Source: an uncultured Mediterraneibacter sp.
GTDB taxonomy: Bacteria > Bacillota > Clostridia > Lachnospirales > Lachnospiraceae
Direction: 5' to 3'
Length of the DNA: 64,000 nt
Assembly: GCA_934309345.1 (NCBI GenBank)
Contig: CAKRDD010000011.1
Location: 31,460 to 95,459 of the forward strand
A model generated the notes under the pieces. It did no database searches, had not been told where the DNA came from, and saw nothing but the letters and a program-made list of their open reading frames with translations. A program made the translations under genes and the position numbers. This document shows positions 18,665 to 26,974 of this stretch, piece by piece. How positions within the stretch are numbered: the stretch's first letter is position 1; the number at the start of each line of letters is the position of its first letter.

Positions 18665-19696
18665 GTGAAAAAGAGAAGAGTGCTTGCAGTTCTTATGATT
18701 GTTGCACTTGCAGTTGCTTCTTTTTCCGGTTGCGGAAAGAAGAAGGAAAAGGAAGAGCCAAAGAAAGAGACAAAGCAGGTAGTGCAAGAGGAAGAAGAGC
18801 CGGAAGAAGTAGAAGAAGAGCCGGAAGTGAATCATGAGACATTTGCTATTTTTGGAGTTGACTCCAGGGAGAATAATCTTGGTAAGGGAACAAGATCAGA
18901 CTCATTGATGGTGGTAAATGTAGATAATACGAATAAAAAAGTGTATGTTGCTTCTGTTTACAGAGATTGTTATGTACAGATTGAAGGCCATGGTCTGGAT
19001 AAGATCACACATGCACACTCTTTCGGTGGACCGGAGCTTGCAATGGATACATTGAATACAAACTTCGATCTGGATATTCAGAAATATATTACAGTTAATT
19101 TCATGAATGTTGCAGAACTGGTTGATGATATGGACGGAATCGAGCAGGATATCACAGAAGAAGAAACAAAGTATATCAATGGTTATATAGATGAACTTAA
19201 TGGAATCAGGGGAACATCTTCTGCACACATTACAGAAGCTGGCACTTATACATTAGATGGAACACAGGCGGTGGCATTTAGCCGTATCCGTTATACAGAA
19301 GGCGGAGATTATAAGAGAAGTGAAAGACAGAGAACGGTTCTCTTTAAGATTTTCTCAAAAGCACAGGATCTTGATAAAGCGAAGAAGATTGATATTGCCA
19401 AGAGCATGCTTGATAAAATTAATACCAACTATTTAGAGAGCGAAGTGCTTCGTCTTTTGAGTACAATCACAGAATACAAGGTGGAAGCAATGGATGCATT
19501 TCCAAAGGTATTTTATTCTGGCAAGATTAATGGTGTTTTCTATGAAGTTCCAGTTACACTGAATGACATGAGTACACAGATGCATACATTTTTGTATCCG
19601 ACAGAAACGTATACACCTTCTGAGACAGTTCAGTCTATCAGCGCTCAGGAGAGCGCAGTGGCGCCGACAGCGAATAATGATTTTACACAGCAGTAA
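18665..19696 (+). CDS. LytR-CpsA-Psr (LCP) family lipoprotein
   Basis: A 343-residue cell-envelope protein. I chose the GTG start at 18665 because AAGGAGG lies nine bases upstream and it gives a clean lipoprotein signal: MKKRRVLAVLMIVALAVASFSGC, with the lipobox cysteine. A charged, Glu-rich linker follows, then the LCP catalytic domain with GVDSRE, TRSDSLMVV, YRDCYV and a late SRIRYTEGGDYKRSERQR block whose arginines bind the polyprenyl pyrophosphate. LCP enzymes attach wall polymers such as teichoic acid or capsule to peptidoglycan outside the membrane. Lipid anchoring is unusual because most LCP proteins have an uncleaved helix. Single gene with its own terminator. Confidence 0.9.
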   Translation: MKKRRVLAVLMIVALAVASFSGCGKKKEKEEPKKETKQVVQEEEEPEEVEEEPEVNHETFAIFGVDSRENNLGKGTRSDSLMVVNVDNTNKKVYVASVYRDCYVQIEGHGLDKITHAHSFGGPELAMDTLNTNFDLDIQKYITVNFMNVAELVDDMDGIEQDITEEETKYINGYIDELNGIRGTSSAHITEAGTYTLDGTQAVAFSRIRYTEGGDYKRSERQRTVLFKIFSKAQDLDKAKKIDIAKSMLDKINTNYLESEVLRLLSTITEYKVEAMDAFPKVFYSGKINGVFYEVPVTLNDMSTQMHTFLYPTETYTPSETVQSISAQESAVAPTANNDFTQQ

Positions 19697-19723
19697 GAGC
19701 TGGATGTAAACTAATTTTTGAAA

Positions 19724-19771
19724 AGAGTTGTGAGAAATAGAGAATAATCTCGTTTCTCACAGCTCTTTTTT
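19724..19771 (+). terminator. Terminator after the LCP gene
   Basis: A 14-bp stem (19724-19737 with 19753-19766, one G-U pair) followed by six T. The T-run is also the left edge of the palindrome at 19766. Confidence 0.88.
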
Positions 19772-19807
19772 GTATATTAGGAAAGTGCTTTCCTAATATA
19801 CAAAAAA
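19766..19807. repeat. Terminator-linked palindrome, copy 1
   Basis: A perfect 20-bp inverted repeat (19766-19785 with 19788-19807, left arm TTTTTTGTATATTAGGAAAG) around TG. A near-identical palindrome lies at 23860-23901, also starting on a terminator T-run. Both are followed by a tail of the form CT-CGTT/CGCT-AGGAT. Confidence 0.85.
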
Positions 19808-19951
19808 CGCTCCGCTAAGGATGCGCACTGCGGCGTACAATGTAGATGTCGCAAGCGACCGCCGCAGGCGCAAGAATGTGCAAGGCACATTCTTTGTTCT
19901 ATATGAAAAGTAATGTTTTGACATACAAAAATGTTCTACTCAGGATGCAAT
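19797..19951. repeat. Structured intergenic repeat region before fkp
   Basis: This gap holds a cluster of hairpins. CTGCGGCG at 19828-19835 pairs with 19860-19867 and encloses the smaller stem GTCGC/GCGAC (19848-19859). A separate perfect 10-bp stem (AAGAATGTGC) covers 19872-19894. The tail motif ATACAAAAA..CT..AGGATGC occurs at 19797-19826 and again at 19922-19951, and a third time at 23891-23920. No coding potential is evident. It probably is a REP-like composite; function unknown. Confidence 0.6.
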
Positions 19952-20051
19952 TACTTCCAATTTTATGAAATGTGTGTTATCCTAGCATTGAATGTTACTT
20001 GAACGTTTAACTAAGATAAGAAAAAGAAAAGGTTAGATAAGGGGTAAGAAA

Positions 20052-23000
20052 ATGAAATACGAGAAGATGAACAATCTCTTCCTGCGTCAGTCCTATCTGG
20101 ATTCCTGGGAAGATTATGAAAGAAGTTTAAAGAAAAAAAGCTTCATCAAATGGGATTATATTATATTGACAGCATCAAATGAAGCACAGGCAACGGCTTA
20201 TCGGAATCAGATCGAGAACCGTCTGGAAAAAGGTCTTCTTCCGGAAGAGACAAAGTATGCGGTTCTTCCAGATCCGGAGGGAAAACGTGTGGGATCCGGA
20301 GGAGCTACATTTCAGGTGATGCGTTATATTGCAGAACAGGAGCCGGAGAGAGAGAATCCTTTTAAGAATCGTAGAATCCTTGTGATTCATTCAGGTGGTG
20401 ACAGCAAGAGAGTGCCGCAGTATTCTGCAATTGGCAAGCTTTTCTCACCGGTTCCAAGAGAATTGCCGGATGGAAGAAGCTCTACTTTGTTTGATGAGTT
20501 TATTGTAGGGATGTCAGGAGTTCCATCCAGAATCCAGGAGGGAATGCTTGTTTTGTCAGGTGATGTGTTACTCCTGTTTAATCCGCTTCAGATCGATGCG
20601 CAGTTTGACGGAGCGGCGGCAATTTCTATTAAAGAGCCGGTAGCTACAGGAAAGAATCATGGCGTATTTCTGAACGACGGACATGATTATGTAAAGTGTT
20701 TTCTTCATAAACAGACAGAAGAGCGTCTGCGAGAGATGGGAGCTGTCAATAAAGCAGGAAATGTAGATCTTGATACAGGTGCGGTACTGTTTGGCAGCGC
20801 ACTCCTGCAGGCATTGTTCAGCCTGATCTCAACAGAGGGTAAAGTAGATGAGAAGAAATTCCGGCAGTTTTGTAATGAAGAAGCAAGAATCAGCTTTTAT
20901 GGGGATTTTTTATACCCGCTTGCAAATGATTCTACATTAGAAGATTTCTATAAAGAGGCAGCAGAAGGACAGCTCAATGAAGCATTGCATGAATGCAGGA
21001 CACAGATATGGAATGCGATCCATCATTTCTCGATGAAGCTGTTGTGTCTGTCACCGGCGGAATTTATTCATTTCGGAACAACAAGAGAATTGAGAAGTCT
21101 TGTAACAAAAGATGTGCAGGATTACGAGTTCCTGGATTGGAAGATGCAGGTGAATTCAGCAGTGCAAAAAGAAGGATTTGCAGCGCATAATGCTTATGTA
21201 GGAAGCCGTGCAAAGATAGGAAAAGAGGCATACCTGGAGAATTGTTATGTTCTTGGTAATTCTGAGGTCGGCGACGGAACCATTCTTTCCCATGTGCGCG
21301 TTATGGATCGGAAGGTCCCGGAGCAGATCGTCATGCACGGAATTGAACTGACAGGTGGGAAAAAAGTGATCCGAATCTATGGTGTACCAGATAATCCGAA
21401 AGGAAAATATCCGGGTGAGGTTTCATTTCTTGGTACGACATTGAATCAGTTCATGGATCAGAATGAAGTGACAAAAGAAGAACTCTGGAAAGGGGAAGAG
21501 ACCTATCTGTGGTTTGCCGATCTTTATCCGGTGTGTGATGACCGGGAAGATGCACTTGATATGGCTGGAATTGTTTATAAGATGGCACACGGTACTGCGA
21601 CAAAAGAAGAGATTTCCAGATGGCGCGAGAGTGAACGTATGAGCCTCTATTCCAGTTTTAATGCAGCAGATATTGAGTCATCCTGCGATCAGGAGAGGTT
21701 TCTTGAAAACCGTATTCTTGCAAGATGTTTCATCAGAAAACTGGAGCAGGGAATGTATTATGCGGATGCACTTAAGATATTTGGAAAGCGTGGAATATCG
21801 AAAGAAATCTTTAAGTTACTGATGAAAGATGCGGCAGAAGCAGATTTCTCATTGAAGATCCGAATCTATCATGCAGTGTCCTGTTATATGAAAAAGACAA
21901 GAACGATTTATGATGATCTGCATTATGATGCACTTGAGAATGACTGTTTCGGAACAATCCAGGAGGTGATTTATGAAGAAGCAGAGAAGAAGCTTCCGGA
22001 TAGTGCAGGATACAGAATTGCAAAAAATCAGGTTGATATTGCGCTTCCGGTCCGCGTGAACTGGGGCGGTGGCTGGACGGATACACCACCACATTGTAAT
22101 GAAAAGGGTGGAGTAGTTCTTAATGCTGCAATGAAATTAAGAGGAATCTATCCGGTACAGATCACGGTAAAGAGATTAGATGAGCTTCATGTGGAATTTG
22201 AAAGTAAGGATATCGGAGTCTATACAACTGTAGATAGTGCAGCTGAGATTCAGGATTGTCATAATCCATATGATTCATTTGCACTGCATAAAGCAGCTTT
22301 GATCGCCTGTGGAATTATCCCGGTCAAGGAAGAAGCAGATCTTCAGGAGATTTTAAAGCGGATGGGAGGAGGAATCTATCTTTCTACCCAGGTTTATGGA
22401 GTACCGAAAGGATCAGGACTTGGAACAAGCAGTATCTTATCAGGAGCGTGTGTAAAGGGAATCTTTGAATTCCTTGGTCAGGAGCGTACAGATGCAGAGA
22501 TCTATGATGTTGTCCTAGGTATGGAGCAGATCATGAGTACCGGAGGCGGATGGCAGGATCAGGTTGGCGGACTGACAGAAGGAATTAAACTGATCTCAAC
22601 AAAACCGGGGATTGCCCAGAATCTTGTTGTAGAGAAGATAGAAATGCCGGAAGAGGGAAAGAAAGAACTGAAAGAACGTTTCGCATTGATTTATACTGGT
22701 CAGAGGCGTCTCGCAAGAAATCTGCTGCGTGATGTGGTTGGTGGTTATATCGGAAGCAGACCAGAATCATTGAAAGCATTAAAGGAGATGAAGGCAATCG
22801 CCGTGTTAATGCGTTTTGCGCTGGAGCAGGGAGATATTGATGAATTTGCCAGACTTCTAAACCAGCATTGGGAATTATCCTGTATGCTGGATGCCGGTAC
22901 AACCAATACCTGTATCGATCAGATCCTTCTTGTATGTGAAGATCTGGTAGATGGTAAGTTTATATCAGGAGCCGGTGGAGGCGGATTCATTCAGGTGATT

Positions 23001-23099
23001 TTAAAGAAAGATGTGACAAAGGAGCAGCTGCATGAACGTCTGCATGGCGTGTTCCAGGACAGTGGAGTTGATGTGTGGGATTGCGAACTACTTGTTTAA
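20052..23099 (+). CDS. fkp: Bifunctional L-fucokinase / GDP-fucose pyrophosphorylase
   Basis: A 1015-residue two-domain enzyme like Bacteroides Fkp and plant FKGP. The N-terminal half (about 1-480) is the nucleotidyltransferase, with VGSGGATFQVM near residue 80, then HSGGDSKRVPQYSAIGKLF, and a left-handed-helix-like region around 380-420. The C-terminal half (about 640-1015) is a GHMP kinase: NWGGGWTDTPPHC at 670-682, the ATP loop PKGSGLGTSS at 785-794, and SGAGGGGF near the end. It turns free L-fucose into GDP-fucose via fucose-1-phosphate, in the cytoplasm. AAGGGG precedes the ATG. No fucosyltransferase lies in the window. A heptose-type GHMP kinase/transferase specificity is possible but less likely. 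Confidence 0.85.
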   Translation: MKYEKMNNLFLRQSYLDSWEDYERSLKKKSFIKWDYIILTASNEAQATAYRNQIENRLEKGLLPEETKYAVLPDPEGKRVGSGGATFQVMRYIAEQEPERENPFKNRRILVIHSGGDSKRVPQYSAIGKLFSPVPRELPDGRSSTLFDEFIVGMSGVPSRIQEGMLVLSGDVLLLFNPLQIDAQFDGAAAISIKEPVATGKNHGVFLNDGHDYVKCFLHKQTEERLREMGAVNKAGNVDLDTGAVLFGSALLQALFSLISTEGKVDEKKFRQFCNEEARISFYGDFLYPLANDSTLEDFYKEAAEGQLNEALHECRTQIWNAIHHFSMKLLCLSPAEFIHFGTTRELRSLVTKDVQDYEFLDWKMQVNSAVQKEGFAAHNAYVGSRAKIGKEAYLENCYVLGNSEVGDGTILSHVRVMDRKVPEQIVMHGIELTGGKKVIRIYGVPDNPKGKYPGEVSFLGTTLNQFMDQNEVTKEELWKGEETYLWFADLYPVCDDREDALDMAGIVYKMAHGTATKEEISRWRESERMSLYSSFNAADIESSCDQERFLENRILARCFIRKLEQGMYYADALKIFGKRGISKEIFKLLMKDAAEADFSLKIRIYHAVSCYMKKTRTIYDDLHYDALENDCFGTIQEVIYEEAEKKLPDSAGYRIAKNQVDIALPVRVNWGGGWTDTPPHCNEKGGVVLNAAMKLRGIYPVQITVKRLDELHVEFESKDIGVYTTVDSAAEIQDCHNPYDSFALHKAALIACGIIPVKEEADLQEILKRMGGGIYLSTQVYGVPKGSGLGTSSILSGACVKGIFEFLGQERTDAEIYDVVLGMEQIMSTGGGWQDQVGGLTEGIKLISTKPGIAQNLVVEKIEMPEEGKKELKERFALIYTGQRRLARNLLRDVVGGYIGSRPESLKALKEMKAIAVLMRFALEQGDIDEFARLLNQHWELSCMLDAGTTNTCIDQILLVCEDLVDGKFISGAGGGGFIQVILKKDVTKEQLHERLHGVFQDSGVDVWDCELLV

Positions 23100-23194
23100 C
23101 GTATGAGTAAGGTAAGAAATGAAAATTTGACAAAGAATTTCTACATGGTATAATGAGCGAAAAAGAAAGCAGTATATCAGTTAGGAGTAGATTT

Positions 23195-23677
23195 TTGAAG
23201 AGCAATAAGAAAACGAATAGAGAGAAGAACAGGAAATTGACGATGATCTCATTTTTGCCGGCAATCATCTGGCTGATCCTTCTTCTGGTTTTGTCAAGCC
23301 AGAATGGACCACAGACAGCAGCAACCAGTCTGCCAATGGCAGAATGGATCCAACAGCACTTTTTTCCACAGGACAGTGTGGATTATGTGCATATGTATCT
23401 GAGAAAATGGGCACACTTTATCGTTTATTTCATAGAATCAGGATTATTGGTTCTGGCAATGAAGAATGTGATGAAAGCCTGGAAAGCGGCGTGTGCGGTA
23501 TTCGGACTTTGTACGATCCTGGCAATTGCAGATGAGGCACACAAGGTTCTGATCGTAGGAAGACACTGTCAGTGGGATGAAGCAGGAATCAATATTGTCG
23601 GTGTGATCATGGGAGTGTTGCTGACCTGGAGTATTCTATGGCTGATTCGTTGGGCAAGGGGAACACTTGAAGATTAG
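23195..23677 (+). CDS. VanZ-like membrane protein
   Basis: A 160-residue membrane protein of the VanZ family. Visible family features are LVLSSQN after the first helix, KWAHFIVYFIESGLL, ADEAHKVLIVGRHCQWDEAGINIVGVIMG. About four helices. I prefer the TTG start at 23195 because AGGAG lies seven bases upstream; the ATG at 23153 has no ribosome site and adds 14 polar residues. VanZ gives low-level teicoplanin resistance in Tn1546, but most chromosomal relatives have no known role. Follows fkp by about 95 bases; no clear terminator between them. Confidence 0.8.
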   Translation: MKSNKKTNREKNRKLTMISFLPAIIWLILLLVLSSQNGPQTAATSLPMAEWIQQHFFPQDSVDYVHMYLRKWAHFIVYFIESGLLVLAMKNVMKAWKAACAVFGLCTILAIADEAHKVLIVGRHCQWDEAGINIVGVIMGVLLTWSILWLIRWARGTLED

Positions 23678-23748
23678 AAGGAATATTTTCGCAGAAAGCT
23701 TCATATAATGACATCAGGAAGACAAGCTGTGAAAGGGGAAATCGAAAG

Positions 23749-23832
23749 GTGGTTCTTGGATATATTGTCTGTTTTCTCGGTGGTCTGATTCTGGGCGTAG
23801 TCCTTATGTGTTTGCTTCAGATAAAGAGATGA
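23749..23832 (+). CDS. 27-residue membrane peptide (DUF3789-like)
   Basis: A short reading frame with a GTG start and an AAGGGGA ribosome site nine bases upstream. It encodes a single hydrophobic helix containing FLGGLILGVV, then MCLLQIKR and a stop. The glycine-rich helix ending in a Cys-Leu-Leu-Gln-basic tail resembles the small DUF3789 membrane proteins of clostridia; this match is from memory. A terminator follows seven bases after the stop, which supports a real gene. Function unknown. Confidence 0.6.
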   Translation: MVLGYIVCFLGGLILGVVLMCLLQIKR

Positions 23833-23838
23833 TTTGAG

Positions 23839-23865
23839 AGAGAGGTTGAGAGGCCTCTCTTTTTT
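23839..23865 (+). terminator. Terminator after the small membrane peptide
   Basis: A 7-bp stem AGAGAGG / CCTCTCT with an eight-base loop and six T. The last T residues start the palindrome at 23860. Confidence 0.75.
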
Positions 23866-23920
23866 GTATATCGGGAAAGTGTTTTCCTGATATACAAAAA
23901 ATACTTCGTTTAGGATCTGC
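23860..23920. repeat. Terminator-linked palindrome, copy 2, with tail motif
   Basis: A 20-bp inverted repeat (23860-23879 with 23882-23901) that matches the one at 19766; the few changes between arms are G-U compatible. The tail ATACAAAAAATACTTCG..TAGGAT follows. The stem seems to be preserved rather than the exact sequence. Confidence 0.75.
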
Positions 23921-23948
23921 ACAAATCCGAAAAAACACTTGTTGTTGT

Positions 23949-23999
23949 TTTACATAATCTTAACATTTGGTTGATTTCAGACTTTACATTTCTTACGTA
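23949..23999 (+). promoter_or_regulatory. Candidate PhoP/PhoB box upstream of pstS
   Basis: TTTACA at 23949 and TTAACA at 23960 are spaced exactly 11 bases, and a second pair, TTTACA at 23983 and TTACGT at 23993, follows in near phase. Repeats of TT(A/T)ACA every 11 bases are the known Pho-box pattern. The response regulator encoded at the end of this operon is the likely binder, so pst expression should rise on phosphate starvation. Confidence 0.65.
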
Positions 24000-24102
24000 A
24001 CATATGTACTGTGCTTGAGGGAAGCACAAAAGGCTGCAGAACATAAAAAAGAAAATGCAGCGGGATTAGAAATGTGTATGAAACGTAAAGGAGATAATTA
24101 AC

Positions 24103-25017
24103 ATGAAAATGAAAAAGTTTATCGCATTACTTACAGTAGCAGGTATGACAGCAACAATGGCAGTTGGATGTGGAAGTTCATCAAACGGAACTTCAGATAA
24201 TGCAGCAGATACAAATACAGAGAGCAGTGACAGCTCATTAAGCGGAACAATCACAGCAGCTGGTTCATCAGCACTGAAACCACTTGCTGATGATGCAGCA
24301 GATTCGTTCTTAAATGATCATCCGGATGTATCTATCACAATCGATGCAGGCGGTTCAGGAGAAGGACTGAAGCAGGTATCAGAAGGGACTGTAGATATCG
24401 GTAACTCTGATGTGGCAGCAGAAGATAAACTGGATGAGACAGCAGCAAAAGAGCTTGTAGATCATCAGGTATGTGTTGTAACTATGGCACCGATCGTAAA
24501 CAAAGATGTTGCAGAAGCAGGTGTTAAAAGCCTGACAAAAGAGCAGTTGATCTCCATCTTCACAGGAAAGACAACAAACTGGAAAGATGTTGGAGGACCG
24601 GATGAGGATATCGTTCTTGTAACACGTCCTGAGTCTTCAGGAACAAGAGCAACATTCCAGAAATATGCACTGGACGGAAAAGAAGAAGCTTCTAACACAT
24701 CCATGGAAACAGATGATTCCGGAGTTCTTCTTACAAATGTAAAGAGTACAAACGGAGCAATCGGTTATGTAGCACTTTCTTATCTGACAGGAGATGCAGG
24801 TGTTGAGACAGTAGCAATTGATGATGTTGAGCCAACACTTGAGAATACTTACAGCGGAAAATATCCTGTATGGACATTCGAGCATATGTACACAAAGGGT
24901 GAACCAAATGAAGTGACAAAAGCATTCCTTGATTATATCACAGGTGATGAATATGGCGCTCAGATGGAGAAACTTGGTTATGGTGTTGCATCTAAGATGA
25001 CTGTAACAGAGCACTAA
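24103..25017 (+). CDS. pstS: Phosphate ABC transporter substrate-binding lipoprotein PstS
   Basis: A 304-residue phosphate-binding protein. The lipoprotein signal ends in AVGC with Cys23, followed by a Ser/Asn/Asp-rich linker. Phosphate-binding blocks are visible: TAAGSSALKPL, DAGGSGEGLKQV and TRPESSGTRATF. It captures phosphate outside the membrane and passes it to PstCA. AAAGGAGA precedes the ATG. First gene of pstSCAB-phoU-regulator-kinase, under a candidate Pho box. A strong hairpin follows the gene (25038-25086). Confidence 0.96.
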   Translation: MKMKKFIALLTVAGMTATMAVGCGSSSNGTSDNAADTNTESSDSSLSGTITAAGSSALKPLADDAADSFLNDHPDVSITIDAGGSGEGLKQVSEGTVDIGNSDVAAEDKLDETAAKELVDHQVCVVTMAPIVNKDVAEAGVKSLTKEQLISIFTGKTTNWKDVGGPDEDIVLVTRPESSGTRATFQKYALDGKEEASNTSMETDDSGVLLTNVKSTNGAIGYVALSYLTGDAGVETVAIDDVEPTLENTYSGKYPVWTFEHMYTKGEPNEVTKAFLDYITGDEYGAQMEKLGYGVASKMTVTEH

Positions 25018-25037
25018 TAGCATAAAGTGAAAAGCTA

Positions 25038-25086
25038 TGAAATGTACTGCGTGTTCCGGGAAAAATCAGAACAGCAGTACATTTCA
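25038..25086 (+). promoter_or_regulatory. Intercistronic hairpin between pstS and pstC
   Basis: A perfect 13-bp stem (TGAAATGTACTGC with GCAGTACATTTCA) around a 23-base loop, without a T-run. It probably stabilises the pstS end of the message or lets only part of the transcripts continue, giving more binding protein than permease. Confidence 0.65.
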
Positions 25087-25104
25087 CTGATAAAAGGTGA
25101 AAAT

Positions 25105-26004
25105 ATGAAGAAACAAAACATGTTTACAAAAGAGTATGCATGGAGAGGACTGATGACAGCGGGCGGATTGCTTGTTATTACCATCACAATCTGTATCGGA
25201 GCCTTTCTTATATATAAGGGATCCGGTACATTTACGATATTTGGTCATTCCATATTTGAATTCTTAGGATCGACAGACTGGAACCCGGAAGATAATGCAC
25301 AGGGTGGTGGAACAGTCGGAGCATTAATCTTTATCGTGGGTTCTCTATGTACATGTGGTCTGGCACTTCTGATCGCGACTCCATTTGCAGTAGGTTCTGC
25401 AATCTTTATGATTGAGATCGCGCCGAAATTCGGAGAAAAGTTTTACAGACCAATCGTTGAAATTTTTGCAGGAATTCCATCAGTTGTTTATGGATGGGTT
25501 GGACTTACAGTCCTGATTCCGGCAATTAAGAAAGTATTTCATTTACAGGTTGGACATTCAGTTCTTGCGGCAGGGATTGTTTTGGCACTGATGATCTTCC
25601 CGACCATCAGTAATGTGGCGGCAGATTCCATTCATTCTGTGCCAAAAGATTACCGTATGGCAGCCTACGGACTGGGTTCTACAAGATGGCAGTCCATTTA
25701 TAAAGTTGTCATTCCGGCAGCAGGTTCAGGAATTCTTTCAGGAATCATTCTCGGACTTGCCAGAGCATTCGGTGAGGCACTTGCGGTTGCAATGGTGATC
25801 GGACAGACAACAGCTCTTCCAAAGGGATTATTCTCCACAACAAAGAGTTTGACTACAGAAATCGCAGCACAGATGGGAAATGCAACGGAGGGTGGTGAGA
25901 TGAAGACAGCACTCTGGACAATGGCATTGTTATTGTTCTTATTATCTCTGTTATTCATCCTGCTGATCCATTATTTCTCAAGACCGAAGAAAGACAAAGA
26001 GTAA
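25105..26004 (+). CDS. pstC: Phosphate ABC transporter permease PstC
   Basis: A 299-residue six-helix permease. The start at 25105 is supported by AAAGGTG upstream and avoids reading through the intercistronic hairpin, which the in-frame ATG at 25027 would do. The cytoplasmic EAA-like loop is visible as YRMAAYGLGSTRWQS...GLARAFGEALAVAMVIG. GIPSVVYGW is a PstC landmark. It forms the phosphate channel with PstA. The stop is followed 14 bases later by pstA. Confidence 0.96.
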   Translation: MKKQNMFTKEYAWRGLMTAGGLLVITITICIGAFLIYKGSGTFTIFGHSIFEFLGSTDWNPEDNAQGGGTVGALIFIVGSLCTCGLALLIATPFAVGSAIFMIEIAPKFGEKFYRPIVEIFAGIPSVVYGWVGLTVLIPAIKKVFHLQVGHSVLAAGIVLALMIFPTISNVAADSIHSVPKDYRMAAYGLGSTRWQSIYKVVIPAAGSGILSGIILGLARAFGEALAVAMVIGQTTALPKGLFSTTKSLTTEIAAQMGNATEGGEMKTALWTMALLLFLLSLLFILLIHYFSRPKKDKE

Positions 26005-26018
26005 GGGGGAGCAAATAG

Positions 26019-26888
26019 ATGAATCGAGTACAACGTGCGCGTGGAATAAATCAAATAATGACCGGCGTGTTTTATCTGATCGCAGTGTTCTTCTTTACAT
26101 TATTGATTGGATTTGCATCTTATGTAATTATCAAAGGATTTACAGGAGCAACACCGGAGATGTTTGCCTTTGCGAGAAAAGGAAGCATCGGAAACCAGTT
26201 GTTCAATACAATTTATCTGGTATTTATTTCGCTGTTATTCTCCATTCCGCTTGGAGTGACAGCCGGAATCTATCTGGCAATGTATGCGAAGAAAGGATTT
26301 CTTACAAAATTTCTAAGAATCTGTATTGAGACACTTTCTTCTCTTCCGTCCATTGTTGTTGGATTGTTTGGATATCTGGTATTTCTTGTGTTTTTCGGAC
26401 TTGGAAAGAGTCTTCTCGCAGGAGCATTATCAGTTTCCATTCTGGCGATCCCAGTTATCACAACAACGACAGAGGACGCGATTAATGGTCTGCCGGGACA
26501 TTACCTGCAGGCAAGTCTTGGACTTGGAGCAACAAGATGGCAGTCCATTTATCATGTGTTGATCCCGGCGTGTATCCCAAGAATCATGACAGGTGTCATC
26601 CTGGCAGCAGGAAGAGGATTTGGTGAGGCGGCAGCACTTCTGTATACAACAGGATCAGGAACAGATCTGCGCTGGAACAACTGGAATCTGACATCCCCAA
26701 CCTGCCCGCTGAATATTTTCCGTCCGGCAGAGACATTGTCATTGCAGATCTGGGGACTTCAGATCAATGGACAGGATCCGAATCTTGCAAACCTGTCAGC
26801 AGCAATCCTGATGATTCTTGTTCTGCTATTCAGCATTGGCGCAAATGCATTGAGCCGACACATTAATAAGAAGAATTTAGGAAACTAA
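26019..26888 (+). CDS. pstA: Phosphate ABC transporter permease PstA
   Basis: A 289-residue six-helix permease paired with PstC. Landmarks are SLPSIVVGLFGY, HYLQASLGLGATRWQSI and GRGFGEAAALLYTTG, the PstA form of the permease loop. A long loop with RWNNWNLTSPTCPLN before the last helix is common in clostridial PstA. GGGGG precedes the ATG. Part of the pst operon. Confidence 0.96.
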   Translation: MNRVQRARGINQIMTGVFYLIAVFFFTLLIGFASYVIIKGFTGATPEMFAFARKGSIGNQLFNTIYLVFISLLFSIPLGVTAGIYLAMYAKKGFLTKFLRICIETLSSLPSIVVGLFGYLVFLVFFGLGKSLLAGALSVSILAIPVITTTTEDAINGLPGHYLQASLGLGATRWQSIYHVLIPACIPRIMTGVILAAGRGFGEAAALLYTTGSGTDLRWNNWNLTSPTCPLNIFRPAETLSLQIWGLQINGQDPNLANLSAAILMILVLLFSIGANALSRHINKKNLGN

Positions 26889-26921
26889 AGACAGAAAATG
26901 AAAGAGGAAGCCAACTGATAA

Positions 26922-26959
26922 TTTCTATGTCAATCATTTCGTTGACTGGCATGTAGAAA
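26922..26959 (+). promoter_or_regulatory. Intercistronic hairpin between pstA and pstB
   Basis: TTTCTA (26922-26927) pairs with TAGAAA (26954-26959), and GTCAA with TTGAC inside it. No T-run. It sits directly before the pstB ribosome site in an 86-base gap, so it may tune pstB translation or RNA processing. Confidence 0.45.
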
Positions 26960-26974
26960 GGATAATTAATAAAA

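Noticed and set aside
19797..19951. Small RNA or riboswitch before fkp
   Set aside because: Several hairpins, but they belong to a repeated motif found elsewhere and match no riboswitch core I know.
23195..23677. Glycopeptide-resistance gene vanZ
   Set aside because: Family membership only; no vanHAX genes or other resistance context.
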